NCBI GenBank assembly: GCA_030524705.1
Contig: JAUNGD010000001.1
Location: 62,001-126,000 of the forward strand
DNA from: Lachnospiraceae bacterium
Lineage (GTDB): Bacteria; Bacillota; Clostridia; Lachnospirales; Lachnospiraceae
DNA length: 64,000 bases
Direction of reading: 5' to 3'
The position numbers and the translations under genes are program-made. The notes under the pieces were generated by a model. It was not told where the DNA came from and ran no database searches. It saw nothing but the letters and a program-made list of their open reading frames with translations. Position 1 is the stretch's first letter. Each line of letters begins with the position of its first letter. Positions 59,882 to 64,000 of the stretch are shown here, in pieces.

Positions 59882-60514
59882 ATGGAAAATGAACTTTTTG
59901 GCCGATTTTGCAATTATAAAATTTATGTGATTACCGGGAGAGACACGGAGGGAAAACGGGAGGTAAAAATACGTCGAGCTGTTTCTGAGTCAGCAGCGAT
60001 CAGGATCGCGGAAGCTGAGGGAGTGACCGGCCCGTTTACGGTGGAGTTGAAGCCGTTAGAGCCGCCGACGGATCGCCAGCTTGCGCTTGCTAAAAAAATA
60101 AACCTTAATGTGCCGGAGGGCTGCACAAAAGATGATCTCGGCACATTGTTGAGCAGGCGTTTGGATTTTGACGGGGACAGGGAACCGGATCCGGGCCTAC
60201 TACATTATGCGCAGGATTGTGGTGTGTGCTTTTCAAATCTCACCGGAGAGAGCGGTCTTTTGGAGAGTATGATTGCGCAGCTATGGCTCAGAGACAGGGC
60301 GGTACTGTTTGCGTATGCTGTCCACCTTAGCCGGAGCGGTGGGAAATTTAAAGATCCACGCCTTGATCCGTCGGCTCCAGCATTTGAAAAATTCGCGGAT
60401 ATGGTGGAAGCAGATCCGGCGCTTTGGAAGTCTTTAGAAGGTCGGGATCGCCACGATTACCAGAGCCCGAACAGCCGTTCAAAAGCATATAAGGCAGCGC
60501 TGAGCTGTTTCTGA
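59882..60514 (+). CDS. Phage protein of unknown function
   Basis: A 210-residue soluble protein. N-terminal part (KIYVITGRDTEGKREVKIRR) looks like a small beta domain; PTDRQLALAKKINLNVPEGC near residue 62 resembles a short helical module found at the ends of many phage nucleic-acid proteins; the rest is helical. GGAGGT supports ATG 59882. The only forward gene in this part of the prophage, transcribed from a consensus promoter, so perhaps expressed in the lysogen. Confidence 0.65.
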   Translation: MENELFGRFCNYKIYVITGRDTEGKREVKIRRAVSESAAIRIAEAEGVTGPFTVELKPLEPPTDRQLALAKKINLNVPEGCTKDDLGTLLSRRLDFDGDREPDPGLLHYAQDCGVCFSNLTGESGLLESMIAQLWLRDRAVLFAYAVHLSRSGGKFKDPRLDPSAPAFEKFADMVEADPALWKSLEGRDRHDYQSPNSRSKAYKAALSCF

Positions 60515-60516
60515 AA

Positions 60517-60563
60517 TAAAAAGAAGCCCAGAGGGTAGCGTTCTACCTTCTGGGCTTTTTATG
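60517..60563. terminator. Bidirectional terminator
   Basis: AAAAAGAAGCCCAGAGGGTAG and CTACCTTCTGGGCTTTTT pair with A- and T-runs on both ends. Separates the forward gene from the reverse lysis module. Confidence 0.85.
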
Positions 60564-60591
60564 TTCCGTGGCTCATGCGAGCCTACGGTGT

Positions 60592-61155
60592 CTATTCTGT
60601 TTTTTCTTCGGAGATTTCCACCTCCGTGCTCACCTCAACGCCTTGCGCGGGTGCTTCGGCTGCGAGCTGCTGCACGGCTGTGGCTGCGATTGTAGTCGCT
60701 ACACTGGCCGCCGTTGCCGCTGCGGTTGTTGCTGCGGTGGTGGTTGTCGCGTCTGTGTTCGGTGTTTTGATTTCACGGCACACCTGCTCGATCTTTGTTT
60801 CCAGCCATGCGTCGAAGTCTCCGTAAATCTCGCCCAGTGCGGCCACGGTTGTGTCGCCGAGGATCTCCAGCGTTTTGTCCTTAGCCTTTTGGAAGGCTTC
60901 GAGCTGCTTCTCCTTGGTGAATGCGCCCTCTGCTTTCAGTGCGTCCGTGAAGGTCTGGGCGGTGTATGTCACCGCCTGAGCGACGGCTTCGCAGGCCATG
61001 TTCATGTATTTGCTGGCGGTTTCGTTGTCGATTTCCTTCTCGATCTTTGCCGTTTCTCTGCGGAGCAGTGCCACCGCGTAGGCCCCGCCCGCCGTGATCA
61101 GCAGGCAGAGGATCGGAAGGCAGGCGCTCACGATCTGCTGCATTGTTTCGTTCAT
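60592..61155 (-). CDS. Phage holin, LLH-type
   Basis: A 187-residue protein: N-terminal span (IVSACLPILCLLITAGGAYA), then a long helical part (EIDNETASKYMNMACEAVAQ, ALKAEGAFTKEKQLEAFQKA) and a Thr/Ala-rich low-complexity stretch with an acidic end. This layout is that of LLH holins (Phage_holin_6_1). Next to the endolysin gene, 12 bases away. The Thr/Ala stretch is unusual. Confidence 0.75.
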   Translation of the reverse strand: MNETMQQIVSACLPILCLLITAGGAYAVALLRRETAKIEKEIDNETASKYMNMACEAVAQAVTYTAQTFTDALKAEGAFTKEKQLEAFQKAKDKTLEILGDTTVAALGEIYGDFDAWLETKIEQVCREIKTPNTDATTTTAATTAAATAASVATTIAATAVQQLAAEAPAQGVEVSTEVEISEEKTE

Positions 61156-61167
61156 GTGGTTTCCTCC

Positions 61168-62757
61168 TTATTTGCTCACCTTGTCAGCGTCCACCCAGCC
61201 ATAGACGCTGGACTTGCTATCGGTGTGAATGACGTGGTACGGGTGCTTGGCTCCTTTACTGATTGCAGTCACTTTCGCCGGGCCCGCTTTTGGACTGCCG
61301 GAGCTACTGGCTGTCGTTGCGCTTTTATAGTGCGGGCCGCCTGCGAACTGCACGACGTCCCCGACTTTAATCTCCGAGGATCCGGCGGCCGCGCCGCCGT
61401 CGGTTGTCACGAAGGCGTCGAAGCCCTTCGCTTTCAGTTTGGATACTTGCGCGTCGGCGTTCGCCTTTTTAGAGTAGGCTCCGGTCTGTACTTTGTAGAG
61501 GCTTCCGCTCTGTTTGATCAGTGCCTCGAAGCCCGCAGCTTTCAGCTTTGCTGCCTGCGCGTCGGCGTTTGCTTTTTTGGAGTATGCGCCGCTCTGGACG
61601 TAGTAGAGAGTAGAGCTGGATCCAGAGTTGCCGGATCCGCTGCCGGTTTCTGCGGAACCATTGCCGGATCCCAGCAGGGCATTGATCCGGCTTGCCAGTT
61701 CTCCGTATCTGGAGTACAGCCAGTCACCGGGGCAGGATTTGTTTGCAAACCACCGGTGCGCGGTTAGCACCATTTCGTTGCTTTTCGGCGTGTAGGCGAG
61801 CGTTTTCTCTTTGCTGCCGAGCCACAAAACCTTGGTCTTGCCGTGCCTCTTGCAGATGTCCGCGCAGAGCTTGATCAGTTTTTCATAAACAGCCGACTTC
61901 ATGGCGTAGGGTTCCGTCTTATCGCTTGCGCACTCGATCGTGATCGCCCTCTGGTCGTTTGAGTTGCTGGAGCTGCACCAGCTCCGGTTTGCTTCGTCAA
62001 CGATCAGACATACGCGGCCGTCGTAGCCTATGCCGTAGTTGCAGCTCGCCTCCCTGCCTTTAGGGAAGCAAGCGCCGATCGTTTCGGCAGATAGCTGGCC
62101 TACGACACAATGCGGGGTGAGCGTGTCAATGCTGTGTGTCCTTTTGCCGCTGTGGTTAGGGCTCAGGACGGTACAATCAATCAATGAACTGTTTCCCATG
62201 TTGTTGCCTCCTTCTGTTGGTTTCTGCTGAGAGCCGGAGCTTTCAGCGTATTTTGTGAGATATTTCTCGCCGTAGCTGGCCCGCTTTGTCTGCACACTGG
62301 CGCTCTGATCGGCCGGCCGTTCGTACTTAGTCAGTACGGCGTCGGAAGCCGTGCGCACGTTCGTGGCTGTTTTCAGTGTCGCCAGCAGCCCGGCGTAGCC
62401 TTCGCTTAGTTCTTTGTAGAGATAGCCAAGCTGAGCCTCCAGATCGCCCACGGACGTGCCGAGGCTGCGCACATAGGCCAGTAGCCCCTCCTTGCGGCTC
62501 CAGTATGTCCACTGGGCGAGGCCGTAGCCTGCCGAGTCTCTCACGAAGTTGGTATAGCTGCCGGAGTCCACGGCTTCCGTGTAGGCGTCGTCCGTGAGTC
62601 CCAGCTTTTTCTCGTATGTGTTTTGGAGATTGTGGGGATCGAGTGCGCTCTCGGCGTATAAGTTCCCCATGAGTCCGGCGGCCCCGTGGTCGCTCAGTCC
62701 CTTGCTTTTGAGGAAGTTCCAGATTTTTTCCTCGTTGGTTTTTCCGGTCAGTCCCAT
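61168..62757 (-). CDS. Phage endolysin: tail-lysozyme, amidase, two SPOR repeats, SH3-like end
   Basis: A 529-residue modular hydrolase. Residues 1-165: phage-tail-lysozyme-type domain (GLSDHGAAGLMGNLYAESAL, YGLAQWTYWSRKEGLLAYVR). 190-370: amidase_2/PGRP domain with zinc ligands HCVVGQ (His), and late HRWFANKSCPGDWLY. 385-460: two near-identical SPOR-like repeats, each with AYSKKANADAQ. 475-529: SH3-like wall-binding end. AAGGAGGAACAC before the ATG. Confidence 0.88.
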   Translation of the reverse strand: MGLTGKTNEEKIWNFLKSKGLSDHGAAGLMGNLYAESALDPHNLQNTYEKKLGLTDDAYTEAVDSGSYTNFVRDSAGYGLAQWTYWSRKEGLLAYVRSLGTSVGDLEAQLGYLYKELSEGYAGLLATLKTATNVRTASDAVLTKYERPADQSASVQTKRASYGEKYLTKYAESSGSQQKPTEGGNNMGNSSLIDCTVLSPNHSGKRTHSIDTLTPHCVVGQLSAETIGACFPKGREASCNYGIGYDGRVCLIVDEANRSWCSSSNSNDQRAITIECASDKTEPYAMKSAVYEKLIKLCADICKRHGKTKVLWLGSKEKTLAYTPKSNEMVLTAHRWFANKSCPGDWLYSRYGELASRINALLGSGNGSAETGSGSGNSGSSSTLYYVQSGAYSKKANADAQAAKLKAAGFEALIKQSGSLYKVQTGAYSKKANADAQVSKLKAKGFDAFVTTDGGAAAGSSEIKVGDVVQFAGGPHYKSATTASSSGSPKAGPAKVTAISKGAKHPYHVIHTDSKSSVYGWVDADKVSK

Positions 62758-62771
62758 GTGTTCCTCCTTTT

Positions 62772-63167
62772 TCAGAATGTGTCGAAGCTCGACGCCTCCG
62801 GCTCTACGCCGTTGAGCGCCATTAGCTTGATTTTGTTCTCAGCCTTGGCCTTCGTGTAGTAAAAACCGGTCGCGCTCGCCATTTCGGTGAACACGGCCGG
62901 TATCAGGTAGGCCAGCGCCGAGGTGTCCATAGTGATCCAGATCATGCGGCAGGAAAAAACGGTGATCGTTATGGTCACGATACTGACGCCCAGAAAAATG
63001 AGCTTTGAAAACTCTATTTTCTTTTTGGCTGCTGCAGCCGCCTTCATCTGCCGGATCTGCTTCCTGAGCTTCCGGTTCTCTGTGGTGAGTTGCCGGATCC
63101 GCTCGCTTTCGCTCGTTTCGGGTTCAGACGCTCCGTTTTCCTCTATGGCTTCGTATTCTCTGCACAT
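62772..63167 (-). CDS. Phage membrane protein with coiled coil
   Basis: A 131-residue protein. N-terminal acidic region, coiled coil (ERIRQLTTENRKLRKQIRQM), then two spans (FSKLIFLGVSIVTITITVFS and ALAYLIPAVFTEMASATGFY) with a short tail. AGGAGGCGCGGCC upstream. In the lysis module; might be a holin-like or spanin-like accessory, but no family is recognised. Confidence 0.65.
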   Translation of the reverse strand: MCREYEAIEENGASEPETSESERIRQLTTENRKLRKQIRQMKAAAAAKKKIEFSKLIFLGVSIVTITITVFSCRMIWITMDTSALAYLIPAVFTEMASATGFYYTKAKAENKIKLMALNGVEPEASSFDTF

Positions 63168-63178
63168 GGCCGCGCCTC

Positions 63179-63538
63179 CTAGCTTTCGTAAATTGACTCG
63201 ATCCCCTGTCTGGTGAGGAAGTCCTTCTGATCGTGCTTTACTTTCGTTGCGTAGTCTAGCGCCGCGTGCATGTCTCCGTTGCAGTTGGCGTCCGGGATCC
63301 GCTGCACGGCTCTGGCCGTAGCCTCTCCGAGCGCAAGCGCAGCGTTTACGCCCTGCACCAGAAAGAGCTCCTGCTGTTCGCGCAGCTTTTCCCGCTTTTC
63401 TTCGGTGTCGCGCCGTTCGCTTTCTTCCGCTTCGCGCTTTTTGGCCTGTTTCTGGATCTTCTGTTCAATGCACCAGAAACAAAATCCAGTGATCGCCGAG
63501 GGAAGGCAGGCGATCAAAAGTGTGGTTAATGTGTCCAT
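63179..63538 (-). CDS. Small phage membrane protein
   Basis: A 119-residue protein with N-terminal span (LTTLLIACLPSAITGFCFWC), then a charged coiled coil (KKREAEESERRDTEEKREKL) and a helical end. AGGAGGTGAACAC fixes ATG 63538, overlapping the reverse-transcriptase stop by 13 bases. Position and shape suggest a lysis or tail accessory. Confidence 0.65.
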   Translation of the reverse strand: MDTLTTLLIACLPSAITGFCFWCIEQKIQKQAKKREAEESERRDTEEKREKLREQQELFLVQGVNAALALGEATARAVQRIPDANCNGDMHAALDYATKVKHDQKDFLTRQGIESIYES

Positions 63539-63999
63539 GTGTTCACCTCCTGAGACGGTTCGCCGTCTTTGCGTTTGAAAATTATGTTTTTCTCGATCCA
63601 CTTCTGGAGCCCGTGCGTGGTGCAATGCCCCAGCATACCGAAGTAGCTCTGCATGGTTGCGTCTACCGCCTCGAAGTTGATCCAGCCTGCTTCGTATTCC
63701 TTAGCAATGTAGCGCATACGCGCCTTCATTTTCTTGACTGATTTCGGCGTCGGTTTGCGGCTTCCGGGATAGATCCGGCAGCCTACGAAGGTGATCCCTC
63801 TGCATACGAGACCGATCGTGGTCTTGCTGTTAAGTTCGAGGTGCAGCACGTTATTGAGATAGCTCTCGATCAGCACGCGCCACTCATTCAGCACTCTGGC
63901 GTCAGGGTGGAGAAGCACCATGTCGTCCATATACCGAACATAAAAACGGGCTTTCAACTCGTGCTTGATGTACTGATCCAGTTCATTGAGGCAGACGTT
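63526..63999 (-). CDS. Phage reverse transcriptase, C-terminal part (cut by window edge)
   Basis: 157 residues visible; the 5' part lies beyond the edge. The catalytic motif YVRYMDDMVLL is complete, preceded by NVCLNELDQYIKHELKARF and followed by the thumb-side motif GITFVGCRIYPGSRK and a basic helical end (SYFGMLGHCTTHGLQKWIEK). The sequence style matches diversity-generating-retroelement reverse transcriptases more than retron or group II intron ones. No template or variable repeat is visible in the window. Confidence 0.8.
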   Translation of the reverse strand, partial: NVCLNELDQYIKHELKARFYVRYMDDMVLLHPDARVLNEWRVLIESYLNNVLHLELNSKTTIGLVCRGITFVGCRIYPGSRKPTPKSVKKMKARMRYIAKEYEAGWINFEAVDATMQSYFGMLGHCTTHGLQKWIEKNIIFKRKDGEPSQEVNTWTH

Positions 64000-64000
64000 C

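Larger units (their letters stand above)
57740..64000. mobile_element. Prophage end (left boundary near 57.74 kb, right end outside window)
   Basis: From the 3' end of the ROK gene rightwards all genes are phage-like: transposase, small HTH repressors, holin, endolysin with tail-lysozyme domain, small membrane proteins, reverse transcriptase. The boundary is placed between 57715 and 57768 because the ROK frame is natural up to about LFEKK and the transposase ends at 57768. AAGTCAA occurs twice there (57733 and 57755). No tyrosine or serine integrase is in the visible part. Confidence 0.7.

Noticed and set aside
61383..61620. DNA repeat in the endolysin gene as a mobile or CRISPR-like repeat
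   Set aside because: It is explained by the two SPOR-like protein repeats in the coding frame.
60568..61767. Forward open frame of 399 codons in the prophage
   Set aside because: Antisense to holin and endolysin; Cys/Gly/Val-rich composition typical of a GC-skewed shadow frame, no phage family match.
60592..64000. Template or variable repeat for the reverse transcriptase
   Set aside because: No adenine-specific near-repeat was found in the visible phage genes by reading; it may lie beyond the right edge.
1..64000. tRNA, rRNA or CRISPR array
   Set aside because: No cloverleaf with TTCGAATC-type arm, rRNA segment or regular repeat-spacer series was recognised on either strand by eye; a covariance search would be decisive.

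Overview
The window reads as a chromosomal segment of a gut-type anaerobic Bacillota, most likely Lachnospiraceae. Evidence: mid-GC clostridial-style coding with strong AGGAGG ribosome binding sites, a T-box before thrS, an L20-type leader before infC-rpmI-rplT, a glycine riboswitch, an O2-independent glycyl radical enzyme, and many solute-importer operons typical of this family. No rRNA, tRNA or CRISPR array was seen, and I do not claim a genus.

1-14.5 kb is mostly housekeeping: the 3' part of argS, lrgAB-like membrane genes, a polar amino acid ABC importer, an alanine/glycine:Na+ symporter behind a single-aptamer glycine riboswitch, a membrane exporter, hslO, nadE, a MNT/HEPN toxin-antitoxin pair, and a threonine T-box that leads a small membrane ORF and thrS. 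15-22.7 kb is a LacI-controlled operon: glycyl radical activase, an unassigned glycyl radical enzyme, and a complete ribose-type ABC importer, with tandem TTAACGTTAA operators at its promoter. 23-32 kb holds a NEW3-domain protein with an ABC-2 transporter, a TRAP permease pair without its binding protein, small cysteine-rich and hypothetical proteins, ferritin with a Bfd-like mini-ferredoxin, and infC (ATT start)-rpmI-rplT. 32-39 kb has a Crp/Fnr regulator and a BMP-type nucleoside ABC operon that includes a free-standing RarA/MgsA C-terminal-like protein.

39-50 kb is a rare-sugar/polyol region: class II aldolase, D-lyxose isomerase-like cupin, D-allulose/tagatose 3-epimerase-like enzyme, two GNAT enzymes, then a LacI regulon (two zinc dehydrogenases around a sugar ABC importer and the regulator). 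The operator TAAAGCGCTTTA occurs before both transcription units of that regulon. 50-56 kb is a reverse-strand operon: RpiR regulator, ADP-dependent-glucokinase-like kinase, sugar ABC importer. A ROK regulator follows at 56.5 kb.

From about 57.74 kb to the right edge is one end of a prophage. From the host junction inward it has an IS30-family DDE transposase that runs into the host ROK gene, two small HTH regulators with a 40-codon ORF, a divergent phage gene, and then a reverse-strand lysis module (LLH-type holin, tail lysozyme/amidase/SPOR endolysin, two small membrane proteins) and the 3' half of a YMDD reverse transcriptase cut by the window edge. The most interesting candidates are the phage that appears to carry an IS30 transposase at its terminus, the orphan glycyl radical operon, and a covarying palindromic repeat found at 14.6 and 38.8 kb.
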